Position numbers and translations under genes: made by a program. 64,000 nucleotides of DNA, taken from the NCBI GenBank assembly GCA_964017125.1, contig OZ024909.1:74387650-74451649 (forward strand). The letters are read 5' to 3'. The notes beneath the pieces were generated by a model. That model was given only the letters and a program-made list of their open reading frames with translations, was not told where the DNA came from and did not search any database. This document shows positions 47,801 through 53,973 of the stretch, one piece after another. This DNA comes from Flabesymbios commensalis (taxonomy: Eukaryota; Annelida; Polychaeta; Terebellida; Flabelligeridae). Each line of letters opens with the position of its first letter. Position 1 is the first letter of the stretch.

Positions 47801-49649
47801 AATTAATATATTTTTCTTTGCTAACAAGGGGATATATCCCCCCTGGGTGCTGAGTGGAGGGGTCAGACCCCACCCCGGACTCCCTCCCCTGGCAGAAACC
47901 CTGGTGCTTATCACGTGTATGGCCATTTTCACCCTTTATATTTGTTTTTCATAAAAAAAACATTTTCAAGAGAAATGAGCATAGAATTTGCAAGAGTTCA
48001 CAAGTTCGAGTCGGTAAAATCTAAACTTTATAATGTAGCGATTCATTAAAGCATAATTTTACATGATCCCTGAAAACACACTTAATTTTCCTACATAAAG
48101 GGGTTTGAGAATGAAAATTTCCATGAAACTGGTTTACTGATACATAGTAATTTTCTTTATTTTTAAATCACGTCAATTCATCTACATTCACTACAAGTTG
48201 AGAATTGCGACAGCAATTTGCGGCTTGTGGTCGATGAAGATGACTATGGTAAATTGAGGCTTGAAAGGGTTAAGTCAATAATATATCTCTTGTATTCTAT
48301 GAATGATTTTAACATTTTTGGACCAGAGATAATAATATTTATCATACTTCTTTCTCCCATTTAAAATGTAAATGGTACTTAAAAAAATTACTGTTAGTCT
48401 AGTAAAGATAAAAAACTAAATATATTAGCTTTTTTCACATCTTCTGTAGATTTAAAGAAGACACTGTTATAAAATTATAATATTACAACACACATGCTAA
48501 AGATTTACATTGGTAAATTTGCTGAGTGAGGCAAAAACAGCTGACACACAAGCAAGGCTTGAAATTAAGTTTATGAGTTATATATCGGCATAAACCAGCA
48601 TCAACTAGCACTGGCTAGTACGTGAGGCCGTCACACTCATACAGAGTTGCAACAGAAGGGTTCCTGTATCACCTCTCAATCGTCAAATATTTTGGGTGGG
48701 TCAGATATTCAAAAGATGTTGCATTCTAAATAAATACACAAACTGTCATATATATATATGAGGCAAACCTGAAGAATTTAAATTAAATCAAAGGTAGTGT
48801 TGTATATACTTGTGAATAAAAATAAAACAAACAATAGTTTGTTCTTAAATTTCAAATTGCTTGGCAGTTTCTTGATTATATTACAAAGCAATGACCAGAA
48901 TAACAGACTACCAATAATTTGAACCTTGGCAAGTATATCGCTTGACTGCTCAATACTTGATGCATCATCAACAATTTTATGGTAATCTAGGGGAAAATTA
49001 GCCATTTTCATGCACCACAAATGTATCAAATGAAACGGCAAAATGTGATGCGATGTCTGTTAACCATTACACCGCTAATAGCGATTATAGGCAACAAGAT
49101 GTGTGTTTAAACATAAAGATTTCCAAACGTTAGTCGCAAAATTAATCAAATACGAGTAATTTTCACTCACTTGAAGTTGTGTGTCACAGTAGCGAGACAC
49201 AACTTCCAAGTGCATGAAAATTTAAATTTTTAATGTAGCGCTATAAGACCAAACTATGCCATATAATTAACCCTTAGAGCACTGATCGAAGAAATTTAAA
49301 TTTTCAGCCACTTGAAGTTGTGTCTCGCTACCGCGATCCACAACTTCAAGTGACTAAAAATTAGTTTAACTTGCAAAATCTAGGTTGAAATGTATATGAT
49401 TATCACAAATTTGAGACGTATTTAATTTTTAAAACCTGGTTATGCAAGACAATTAAAACATGAGAAAACAATACTATAGTCAACTGTAGTCGACATCAGT
49501 GTGCCAAGGGTTAATAAATATACAGCCAGGAATTTTAAATAATTGATTCATGTTTTGGCCTCACTCATTACCAGTATAGTGATGATGCTATCTCTTTGGA
49601 ACTCACCTCTCTCTTTGGTGAGTTGACATTCCTCTTTTAAACTTCTCAT
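21970..49649 (-). CDS. NCOA5: NCOA5-like nuclear receptor coactivator with RS domain and RRM (9 coding exons)
   Basis: Nine exons on the minus strand (49649-49607, 44972-44610, 42071-41964, 39216-39117, 33974-33897, 33224-33108, 32220-32021, 25895-25518, 22652-21970) have GT-AG borders and compatible phases. They sum to 2070 bases, i.e. 689 residues plus a TGA stop. In order: E/R-rich start, RS-dipeptide region (about 43-86), RRM (about 107-180; RNP2 RLFIGNL, RNP1 KGYGFIQY), DPY/P-rich linker (about 190-255), anticodon-binding-like domain (about 258-336, ending HGTPQ), LXXLL motif LLNLL at 410-414, INFDNPNVQKAL block, and a Q/H-rich tail ending DQRY. From memory of human NCOA5, the blocks FGTPQEHRNMP, LINLLADNRYL, INFDNPSVQKAL and a QRHY end line up in the same order. 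Human NCOA5 is a nuclear coregulator of nuclear receptors. The RS+RRM N terminus suggests RNA-linked nuclear work here, which is inference. Family assignment is strong; the 5' end is the least certain part. Confidence 0.93.
22905..23290. repeat. Diverged tandem repeat in the last intron, about 150-160 bp period
   Basis: GTTAATAAGATCATCAGAGA at 22910, GTTAATCAGATCATCAGAAA at 23057 and GTTAATCACATCATTAGAAA at 23216, each followed by a GGTTCA(C/T)(G/A)A(G/A)ATAT-like word. Further out (23460-24280) a looser series repeats AGAGATGTAGGTCAAAGGTCATAACC at irregular spacing. Confidence 0.65.
24885..25125. repeat. Decayed CCCAGCAAACAC-family remnants
   Basis: GCTGTTTTAATGTGGGGTCC, GTCTACGACACCAGCCCTAC and GAGCCAACGTCACAGAGAGC then GGGCCAACATTAAATTGACA resemble the inner arms of the hairpin MITE. 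Ends cannot be placed. Confidence 0.45.
25518..25895 (-). CDS. NCOA5: NCOA5-like exon: coiled segment, proline-rich stretch and LXXLL motif
   Basis: The acceptor TTTTTCAG precedes 25895; the donor GTATTC follows 25518. Residues 337-462 start EHRNMPMDDSLSLLSRNFEE and continue with a charged K/E helix. A P/A-rich stretch (about 370-403) follows, then QRMKYLLNLLSDSRYLNLLE. LLNLL (410-414) fits the LXXLL nuclear-receptor box and sits where human NCOA5 has LINLLADNRYL, so receptor binding may be conserved (inference). It ends in phase 1 after ATPRAQS. The frame stays open into the intron past the donor, but that text is low-complexity and not conserved. Confidence 0.94.
27305..27440. mobile_element. 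Dispersed MITE (AACCCTTACAGTG family), partial copy
   Basis: TCATCATAAATGTCTTAGTTAGCT, read in pieces, with TTCATTTGAATATCTATGTT, GGGCTACGGCC and a TTTTTTCAGTGCG end matches the reverse of the copy at 41126-41408. It lies in the 6.1-kb intron. Confidence 0.65.
27520..27670. repeat. TTTGATTAGCAAATG repeat, copy 1
   Basis: ATTGATTAGCAATTTTC, GCTAATCAATGACAAATTTG, ATTAGCAAATGGGCAGAATC and GTAGCATTTTGCTAC recur at 47350-47530 in the same order and at 54345-54435 in reverse. Confidence 0.75.
30840..31575. repeat. Tandem duplication in intron, 362-bp period
   Basis: TTATTATCGAACNTNAAA recurs at about 30850 and 31212. CTTACCTAA...AATAATTCATAC/AATTGATACCTCTGTATCAAT, CCACATTTNGTAAA and TGATGACATTCCATCAGATT-type words follow at the same spacing. 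The copies are clearly diverged. Confidence 0.75.
31000..31580. other. Intron of the NCOA5-like gene between 32021 and 25895: content note
   Basis: The 6.1-kb intron carries a two-copy 362-bp tandem duplication (about 30840-31575), a dispersed MITE copy near 27305-27440, a TTTGATTAGCAAATG-type repeat at 27520-27665 and small hairpins near 28345-28430 and 30555-30600. Otherwise I see only AT-rich unique-looking sequence. There is no second conserved coding exon on either strand. Confidence 0.6.
32021..32220 (-). CDS. NCOA5: NCOA5-like exon: anticodon-binding-like domain core
   Basis: 200 bases between acceptor TTATATTACAG and donor GTGAGT. Residues 270-336 include KEYAEVVESRMRRFGMKTK, ESLPKEMEAVNRIRLPYAVV and ITPQNEQHRSITLNILHGTP followed by Q. 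The human protein has closely similar text (YAESVGRKVRDLGM, PFAIVITQQHQIHRSCTVNI). This alpha/beta fold resembles the anticodon-binding domain of class II tRNA synthetases but is not expected to be enzymatic. The exon ends in phase 1, and the split codon G|AA gives the E of the conserved QEHRNMP across the next junction. Confidence 0.95.
32265..32420. mobile_element. Dispersed MITE (AACCCTTACAGTG family), partial copy
   Basis: TTTGAAATCAACATAAATGT, TTTCTGATTTATTTGATCAC, CTATGCTATGGATCTACAGC and CTTACAGTGCAGG follow the family order in reverse. It sits just downstream of the exon ending at 32021 on the intron side of the previous exon. Confidence 0.6.
33108..33224 (-). CDS. NCOA5: NCOA5-like exon: DPY linker end and start of conserved domain
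   Basis: 117 bases, acceptor GTATATTTCAG, donor GTAAGC, phase 2 at both ends. The translation runs RPPPPDPYRDPLYAPPPVAR, then PFRAPLHDIEIFLTDLKY. The last part is the first strand and helix of the anticodon-binding-like domain and is the counterpart of the human segment around RPVDCSVIVVNKQ. The three consecutive phase-2 borders here fit the flanking exons exactly. Confidence 0.88.
33385..33478. repeat. 42-bp direct duplication
   Basis: ATAAATCAACCAATTGAAAA followed by TGTTTCAGTCATTATT occurs twice in a row (about 33391 and 33430), nearly identical. Confidence 0.85.
33897..33974 (-). CDS. NCOA5: NCOA5-like exon: DPY-rich linker, first part
   Basis: A 78-base exon between acceptor TTTTTGTTCCAG and donor GTACTT, phase 2 at both ends. 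It encodes residues from R205: DPYTEPYRRPAAPRDPYFDP and YDPYA. The D-P-Y/F units recall the RDPMYDRY-type repeats upstream of the conserved domain in vertebrate NCOA5. Being symmetric, it could be a cassette exon; nothing in the sequence shows that it is skipped. Confidence 0.85.
34401..35910. repeat. Tandem array of about 149-bp monomers with 598-bp higher-order copies, in an intron
   Basis: Nine monomers carry a GGCGGCCATCTTGGATATG-like word (starts near 34479, 34621, 34770, 34921, 35077, 35219, 35373, 35523, 35676), followed by ATTAGCTGATTTT, AGCAGGATAATCCATCAGAG and GCGAAGATCGGATGAATATT. Four monomers form a 598-bp block (34401-34998) repeated almost identically at 34999-35597. Each block starts GAAAGTCTCCACCTTCCACA, and the whole array ends GGGTGGAGACTTAATT after an (AAT)n run at 35818-35853. 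So AAGTCTCCACC / GGTGGAGACTT are terminal inverted repeats, which suggests a satellite carried by a DNA element. Stop-free 61-codon frames in each block are shadows. Confidence 0.88.
36342..36450. mobile_element. CCCAGCAAACAC hairpin MITE copy
   Basis: Left tip CCCAGTAAACATGAGGCATT, right tip AAAGTGTTGTGTTTGCTGG, inner arms GACCCAATGTTGTTTCAATG and CCAACATTAAAAAGACATTG. Confidence 0.85.
37507..37734. mobile_element. Hairpin MITE (AAAGGGACATGC family), left-truncated copy
   Basis: From CACCAGTTAGGGTAGATATA through GACGAAATTCCTGATTTCT, the spacer with CAACCATGTC, and the right arm CGCAGCACAAAA, ACATCATATGGTCATATTAA, GATTTTAGACCTGGGCATGT then CCCTCT. The outer left arm is missing. It lies in the intron between exons ending 39117 and starting 33974. 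Confidence 0.85.
38195..38647. mobile_element. Three CCCAGCAAACAC hairpin MITE copies in a row
   Basis: 38195-38280 is decayed (GATCCAGCGTCTACAACGCT). 38305-38403 runs from CCCAGAAAACAACACACATT to ACGGGTCGTGTTTGCTGGG with the core GCCAGCGTCGCAGACGTTGG. 38545-38647 runs from CCCAGCAAACACGAGACATT to AAAGTCTGCTGGGG. They are separate insertions with different decay. Confidence 0.85.
39039..39072. repeat. Half copy of the CTTGAAGTTGTG hairpin repeat
   Basis: TTTTTAGTCGCTTGAAGTTG then TGGATCGTG matches one arm of the family; the other arm is absent. It lies 45 bases beyond the donor of the exon at 39117-39216. Confidence 0.5.
39117..39216 (-). CDS. NCOA5: NCOA5-like exon: end of RRM and Gly/Pro linker
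   Basis: The acceptor is GGTGATCTGTAG before 39216; the donor GTGAGA starts at 39116. Entering in phase 1, it completes D172 and reads VKIAIEGRRGGPGGGGGAPT then IHPPPPRERSPV. DVKIAIEGR is a typical last strand of an RRM; after it the sequence becomes flexible and Gly/Pro-rich. It leaves in phase 2. A half-copy of the GAAGTTGTG hairpin repeat lies about 50 bases beyond the donor. Confidence 0.88.
40690..40860. mobile_element. Dispersed MITE (AACCCTTACAGTG family), diverged copy
   Basis: GCGTAGACCCATAAAGACCT, GCGAAAAGAGCTAACTAAAC and CATTT...TTTGAAAACACTTTGG follow the family order. Confidence 0.55.
41126..41408. mobile_element. Dispersed MITE (AACCCTTACAGTG family), near-full copy
   Basis: Starts TTTAACCCTTACAGAGTGGG and ends TTCAGCGTTGTAAAGGTTG, so the ends are inverted (AACCCTTAC / GTAAAGGTT). 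The middle has TCAGATTTTGAAGTCTACAG, ACCCATAACATAGGTATTCA, AATGAATCAGAAAGAGCTAA and CATTTATGATGATTTCAAAT. A short internal duplication (AACATAGGTAATCAAATGAA) is present. Confidence 0.8.
41537..41757. mobile_element. Foldback element with CTGGTAAT ends
   Basis: TATACTGTGTTTCTGGTAAT on the left pairs with ATTACCAGATCTACAGTATG on the right; inside, ATTATCGCGAATTTCAGATT pairs loosely with CGCGGAATTTGTGAAAATTA. Non-coding, single copy here. Confidence 0.7.
41964..42071 (-). CDS. NCOA5: NCOA5-like exon: second half of RRM
   Basis: This 108-base exon has acceptor TTGTTTTTAG and donor GTAAAG, phase 1 at both ends. It encodes TSLLKGYGFIQYNTEREALE and then AAAKENGSLYKGNVM, with the RNP1 octamer KGYGFIQY matching the RRM consensus K/R-G-F/Y-G/A-F/Y-V/I/L-X-F/Y at every position. 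It is too short to stand out as an open frame and was found by looking for the missing half of the RRM. Its symmetric phase means that skipping it would keep the frame but destroy the RRM. Confidence 0.93.
42495..42563. repeat. Short hairpin repeat, CTTGAAGTTGTG family
   Basis: TTTTCAGTCGTTTGAAGTTG then TATCATG pairs with CATGATCCACAACTTGAGTA then ACTGAAAAT. The two arms nearly meet, so this could form a strong stem in intron RNA. Confidence 0.75.
42685..42935. mobile_element. Dispersed MITE (AACCCTTACAGTG family), near-full copy
   Basis: ACCGGTGCGGGGATCGATTT, CATCAGATTATGAGGTCTAA, GACCCATAACATAGGTATTC, GGAAAGAGCTAACTAAGCCA, CATTTATGATGATTTCAAAT and TTCAGCATTGTAAAAGTTG in the same order as 41126-41408. 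Confidence 0.8.
43085..43175. repeat. GATT/GATA simple repeat
   Basis: TTGATTGATTGATTGATAG and variants run through this stretch. Confidence 0.9.
43320..43583 (-). mobile_element. tRNA-derived SINE with 13-bp target duplication
   Basis: ATACTAATAGCAA occurs at 43307-43319 and 43584-43596, exactly flanking the element. On the minus strand the body has GTGACCGAGAGGTAGCGTGC (A-box-like) and GGCTCGAATTTCGAATCCTG (B-box-like), a middle with CAATCATCTCACCATCCTCA, and ends in an ATTTC repeat (ATTCATTTCATTTCA). It is inserted in the intron between the two halves of the RRM in the same orientation as the gene. The intact target duplication and tail indicate a fairly young insertion. Confidence 0.88.
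44145..44312. mobile_element. Dispersed MITE (AACCCTTACAGTG family), diverged copy
   Basis: AACTCTTTCAGGGTGGCGGC, TCACATATGTATTCAAAAGA, GAAAAGAGGTAACTAAGACA, ATATATGATAATTTCAAATT and CCAGCGTTTTAAGGGTTAAA. The ends are inverted (AACTCTT / AAGGGTT). Confidence 0.65.
44610..44972 (-). CDS. NCOA5: NCOA5-like exon: RS region and first half of RRM
   Basis: The acceptor is TATATATTTCAG before 44972; the donor follows ATTTTAG at 44610 with GTCAGT. The exon codes for residues 15-135: an E/R-rich stretch, a long run of SR dipeptides (about 43-86), a short linker, then SRLFIGNLPT (RNP2) and the alpha-1 segment ELEEMFKPYGKIL of the RRM. It ends in phase 1 inside the G136 codon. The repetitive SR codons also leave a second reading frame open on the same strand (44700-45011), which is a shadow. 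RS regions of this type are usually phosphorylated and mediate contacts with splicing factors; that role here is inferred. Confidence 0.92.
45025..46750. other. Intron sequence without recognised gene
   Basis: Part of the 4.6-kb intron upstream of the RS exon. Short frames on both strands (for example 45831-46103) resemble nothing known. No exon fits the phase-1 gap between the first and second coding exons, which already join correctly. Confidence 0.5.
46756..46853. mobile_element. CCCAGCAAACAC hairpin MITE copy
   Basis: Starts CCCAGCAAACACAAGACGTT and ends GGCCAATGTCTCATTTTGCG then GGA, with the core GTCCTGGGCCGCAGAAGGTG. Confidence 0.8.
47278..47345. repeat. Short hairpin repeat, CTTGAAGTTGTG family
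   Basis: TTTCACCCACTGGGAGCTGT then GTCTCGCTAC pairs with CGACTCACAACTTTTTAAGT then GCGTGAAA. Confidence 0.7.
47350..47532. repeat. TTTGATTAGCAAATG repeat, copy 2
   Basis: GTCAATGATTAGCAATATTC, TTGTTAATCAATTACAAATT, TGATTAGCAAATGAGCATAA and GTAGCATTTTGCTATGCGAT, matching 27520-27670. Confidence 0.78.
49158..49365. repeat. Two CTTGAAGTTGTG hairpin repeats in the first coding intron
   Basis: 49158-49225: TTTTCACTCACTTGAAGTTG then TGTGTCACA pairs with AGCGAGACACAACTTCCAAG then TGCATGAAAA. 49299-49365: TTTTCAGCCACTTGAAGTTG then TGTCTCGCTA pairs with CGCGATCCACAACTTCAAGT then GACTAAAAA. The second is the cleanest copy. It is preceded by TTAACCCTTAGAGCACTGAT, the same start that other repeats in this gene have. 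Confidence 0.8.
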
Positions 49650-49702
49650 TTCTTTTCTTAAGTCACTTAAGGTCACTACTAGTTATTTTCACCTCAGAAA
49701 AT
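49607..49702 (-). CDS. NCOA5: NCOA5-like exon with start codon (coding part 49607-49649)
   Basis: A pyrimidine tract ending TTTTTTTTCTAG precedes position 49702 on the minus strand and looks like an acceptor, so an untranslated first exon probably lies further upstream. The ATG at 49649-49647 has A at -3 (AAAGAAATGA) and reads MRSLKEECQLTKER before the donor GTGAGT at 49606. A TAA lies in frame a short way upstream, which supports this ATG. The exon ends in phase 1 and joins the next exon as ...KER-E-RERENERER. If splicing instead used the weak TAG just before TAGTGACC, the frame would extend slightly upstream, but no pyrimidine tract supports that. RNA data would settle it. Confidence 0.7.
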
Positions 49703-50230
49703 CTAGAAAAAAAATATTTGAATAATTAGCACAAAATGTAGGTCTATAACAATATAGAGGAGAAAAACCAAGAAGACCAGTGATTCGTTGACAGTTTATT
49801 TTTCTGGGGGTGCAGCAAAAAATCAATTTTCAGAATTAGCCACAGGACTATTCATACTTTTATATATTAACGATATAGCATTAAACTATTATTTTGTAGG
49901 CTTAATGTTGTTAGTAAAATCTATTCAATCGGGTTCGAGTTGGTTTTAGACGAGTCGGACCCTATGCCAACTCGGACATTATTATACCATTACCAAATCC
50001 AACACTGCTGTGAACCTACTCGGACACCGTTTGTAACAGGGACCAAGATGATTAGTGGTCGAGTTGACCAGGACCCATTCTTGTGATTGAATTTGCAAAA
50101 TTTCCCAAATGGACAATAAATAGTAATAACGGAGTGGCTAACTGTACGTCAATGTTATAATGGCAGTCAATTGGAGCCCGTCATTTTGTAAACGAGGCTG
50201 CCCATAGAGTAGCATAGGAAAGAATCACGT
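49703..50230. other. Upstream flank of the NCOA5-like coding region
   Basis: The untranslated first exon and promoter should lie on this side if the acceptor before 49702 is real. I could not identify a transcription start, TATA element or GC-rich promoter with confidence. Confidence 0.3.
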
Positions 50231-50657
50231 ACGATTATAGGTCGTACGCCCAATATCGCGAACCACGTTTTTTGCCTTTTAGAAAATATTTGGTGACTAA
50301 ATTTTATTTTTTTCAACTCCATTCCACTTTGCAAGCTATCCAGCAACTATTTCTAACCGTTTTTCAGAAAAAATACTTTACATCGCCTGATCCTCTCTTT
50401 GTCATGTATGATGACAGGTGCAAGTCATCCATCATTAGAGAGGTGGGTGATATTACGTGAATTTCGGGACAATCGCTATACATAACAAAGAAAGGATTTT
50501 GCAAGTTAAAATAATTTTCAGACAAAACTTATACCTGGAGATCGCCGGACATTTTAGTGAGTTGAATAAAAGTGAATTTTTTTTTTTTAGCCAGTGAATA
50601 TTTTTTAAATGGCGAAAAACGTGGTTCACGATATTGGGCGTATAACCTATAGCCATC
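50231..50657. mobile_element. Foldback element, about 427 bp
   Basis: Left arm GATTATAGGTCGTACGCCCA, ATATCGCGAACCACGTTTTT, AGAAAATATTTGGTGACTAA pairs with the right arm GTATAACCTATAG, AAAAACGTGGTTCACGATAT, TAGCCAGTGAATATTTTTTA. The arms are about 90 bp with few mismatches; the middle is non-coding. One copy in the window. Confidence 0.85.
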
Positions 50658-50813
50658 GCCTGGTAATAAAATAGTGATCATTTAAAGACAGTGTAAAATT
50701 TAAACGAGAACCCTGCGATTCTGTGATTTGCATAACTGGTTTTGTAATTTTAAACTCATAGGACGTTCACCTCCCTCATGTGTGAAACAAACAGGCGTAG
50801 AAGGCTCATTAAG

Positions 50814-50922
50814 CCCAGCAAACACGATACATTGTCCCATTGTTGGTTCACTGCTGGGCGAACGTCGTAGAAGGTGAACCAACATTGAACCAGCATTGGG
50901 ACAATGTCTCGTGTTTGCTGGG
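50814..50922. mobile_element. CCCAGCAAACAC hairpin MITE, best-preserved copy
   Basis: Bounded by CCCAGCAAACACGATACATT and ATGTCTCGTGTTTGCTGGG. Inner arms GTCCCATTGTTGGTTCA and TGAACCAGCATTGGGAC; centre GAACGTCGTAGAAGGTG. The two 50-base arms pair almost throughout. Confidence 0.92.
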
Positions 50923-51058
50923 AGGCAGGGTACAGTGACCAGAGATTAGTTATGTCCCGACGCGATGTTGTTCTAATGTTTGACAACTTCTGTGACACTG
51001 GCCCCATATTAGGCCAACACTGTTTCTTGCCTTTGCTTAAGGCGGAGACGATTGTAAG

Positions 51059-51190
51059 CCCAGCAAACGCAATACATTACAGTAAGCACGTGTTGGATTA
51101 GTGCTGGGCCGATGTCGAAGATGCTGGTCCAACCACAGCCATTTATTGGTCCAACATTGCACCAGCATAGCACAAATTTTTGGGATTAAC
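51059..51190. mobile_element. CCCAGCAAACAC hairpin MITE copy, diverged
   Basis: CCCAGCAAACGCAATACATT at the left; core GCTGGGCCGATGTCGAAGAT and GGTCCAACATTGCACCAGCA. The right tip is decayed. Confidence 0.7.
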
Positions 51191-51194
51191 CAGA

Positions 51195-52495
51195 CAGGTG
51201 TCTGTTCAATATACGCACGCCGCCGTGGTCTATTATTTTGTAAGTGTACAAAACTCAAAAGGCAGTATGTGCTTACTTGTAAAGCAAGAGCATACTGCCA
51301 TATAATATCTGCTAGAGCGGAATCATGTGAGAAAAGTATATCTATTGTTCGCCACCTCTCCTCACTGTGGCACTCAGTCATGCAATGGGGGCAGGGGGTC
51401 GTTCTAACGACGGAACAGCCAGTCTCTATTGTCTACGTTTCTATACACACAACCCGTGAAATGTTATAGTACTGTACAAACCACTCTTGGAACAAGAAGT
51501 GTTTTGAAAGTCATTTTTTCTGCAAACTATGCGAGTCTCGCACTTCTCGTGAACAATTAATGTTCAGACCAGGTAGGTGGACATTAATCACTTAATGTAG
51601 AGTGCCTGAGCTTACTCATTTGACACAAGAAGACGAAGATGTCGAAATCACAGCGACAACAAATTGAACTGATAACATAAGCTTTGGCCATTGGCAAAGC
51701 TAATAAAAAATGGGGTAGAACTAGAGACTGACGGCACTGAAGTAGAGCTTGTGCCGGGCTTCAGGGCAAGTGTTTTAAGGAAAGCTAAGATGCAACTGTT
51801 TCACAATTAAGCAACAAATATATTGGTCTAAATGGGGTTTGAACCCGACAGTAGCTATCTTGTATCTCGTGTCTGACTGTCGTCAGCACAATGTTGTTTT
51901 CAATGTATAGTCGGGGAGGGGGATGGGTGGATTTTGGTCATGCGTTGCACATGTAATGTTGTGAATTCCCGGAGAAACGATCCATAACGTGCACAGGGTC
52001 AGCCTTGATCTGTCACATCTATTTTTCACACCTCAAGTCAACACCTGTCTTGAGTGGACTGCCCATTGATTTCAGTGCACATAATAAACACCTGATAAAT
52101 ATGCCCCCAACTGCATCTCTTTGTGTCTATTAGTATATATCCGGTTTATTAGGGATAATCGGGTAGGCCTACCCGAATGGAAATAAGACTATAGGCTCAG
52201 GCTACTCCCTATGTGACCCTGGCTGGGACTGTGGTGCAGTTCATTATTCAAAGCCAATCTATTAAACAGAAACTGTTTATATTAACCTGCCAGTTTGAGT
52301 GGTATAGGCACATAATTATGTTACTAGGTGCCATACCCCAGTCAATGACAGGTAGGGAAGGTACTGCATGCTAGTAGCCTAGGCACATTGCATGCTGGTA
52401 GGCCTACTGCTATTTGCTCAGATGTGATGGCAGTGTGTAGTGTTCAGAATTTAAATAAGTCAGGAGACAGATTAACTACTTCCACTGCGACAGTC
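51195..52495. other. No gene seen
   Basis: A 122-codon plus-strand frame (51101-51469) overlaps the hairpin element and has no recognisable domain. Otherwise unique-looking sequence. Confidence 0.45.
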
Positions 52496-52496
52496 G

Positions 52497-53563
52497 TTAA
52501 GCCAATGTTGATTTAATGATAGGCCAACGTAATAACAGTGTGAGACTGCTGCACAATATTAAATGGACCTGGGGGGATCTCTCTTGTTGTTGTGTTGTGT
52601 AAACCTACTTTGGTTGTCTTCTTCCCGAAAATTAGACCGTTAGCCCAGCCATCTCAGTCCAACAAGGATCTCAATAGGCCTCTTCTATCAGGCATATGCC
52701 ATTGAAAATCAGTTTAAATAGTGATTTATGTGTCACGTTAGGCCCTAATTTATTCATGTCAATGGCTATTTTTAATTAGGCAGTGGCCAATCCTACTTGA
52801 TTCTTCATAATGTACCTCTAATGTACCTCTATTGAGATTCCAAAGTTATCGATATAATTAGTGAGTTAATAACTTGATATTGAGTTTAAAACAATAATAG
52901 CCTAATTTAAATGTCACTTCTGGGGCTTCGCATATGGCTATGATATTTATTAAGCATAGCAGGATGGCTATGCATTGCCTGTAGGCACCAGTAGGCCCTA
53001 GTCCTAAGCTTTGACTACAAATGAATTGTTTTTTTACTGGTTTAATGTTAGAGCATCATCTACAAAGCTCGCCCAACATTAATGCCACATCGGGTGAATG
53101 TTTGTTTTGTTGGGCAGTGAGTGGCTGATATATATATAGGCCCTATATATATGTGTATTGGCAGGCCAGCAGAGACAAGACGTTGAATCAATGTTGGCTA
53201 AACGTTGGATAACGTCGTAGATGGTGGACAAACGTTGAACCAAAATTGATTCAACATTGATTCAACGTCTTTCCTTGTGTCAGCTGAGTGTTGTTGTGTA
53301 TGCCTCTGTGACAGACTGACCTAGCAAACACACATACTGCTGGACAATCACATGGAGCCAGCGTTGTTTCAATGCTAGCACACCGTCTACGACGCTGGCT
53401 GAAAATTTGGTCAGTGATGCCATATTAGGTCTACTATTAATGCCAGGTCCACTTCCCAGCAAACACGAGACATTGACCCAATGCTGCTTTAATGTCAGGC
53501 CGATGTGGGAGACGGCAGGCCAGCATTCAAACAACATTGGATCATAGTATTGTGCTGGCTGGG
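52497..53563. mobile_element. Cluster of five CCCAGCAAACAC-family copies
   Basis: 52497-52570 (GCCAATGTTGATTTAATGAT) and 53038-53120 (TTTAATGTTAGAGCATCATC) are remnants. 53164-53286 is a whole copy from GGCCAGCAGAGACAAGACGT to TTTCCTTGTGTCAGCTGAG. 53321-53412 is a left-end copy (CTAGCAAACACACATACTGC). 53455-53563 runs from CCCAGCAAACACGAGACATT to GTATTGTGCTGGCTGGG. They are separated by short unique stretches. Confidence 0.8.
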
Positions 53564-53973
53564 TTGTTGTTCCTTGCAGGTCATGTGCCGAATTATGGTA
53601 TACAGTACCTGTCAGGTTGGTATTGCTGTGTCAGGGCAAAGTGTATTGTTAAGGTCGACGTCACCTAACATAGCCCATGCACTCTAAGCCTGTACATGGC
53701 TCACATTGTATTACAGGTGGTGAATTTAGGTGTCATTTATATCAGTGTTCATCTGATCATCAAAGCCCAAATCTCAAAATGCGGGCTCGTAGTGCAACGA
53801 AAAAAGTTATTCTTAACACACACATGAAGTTAGATATGTTCTCAATTGGACAAATTTAAAGTTATTGTCGTGAATTTAATCGTACAGAAAACCACTCAGA
53901 CCAACACCATCGCAACAGTAGAGCTAAAGCTCGACTAAAAAATCGGCAGGGTGAATGTATATAGGCGGATTCA

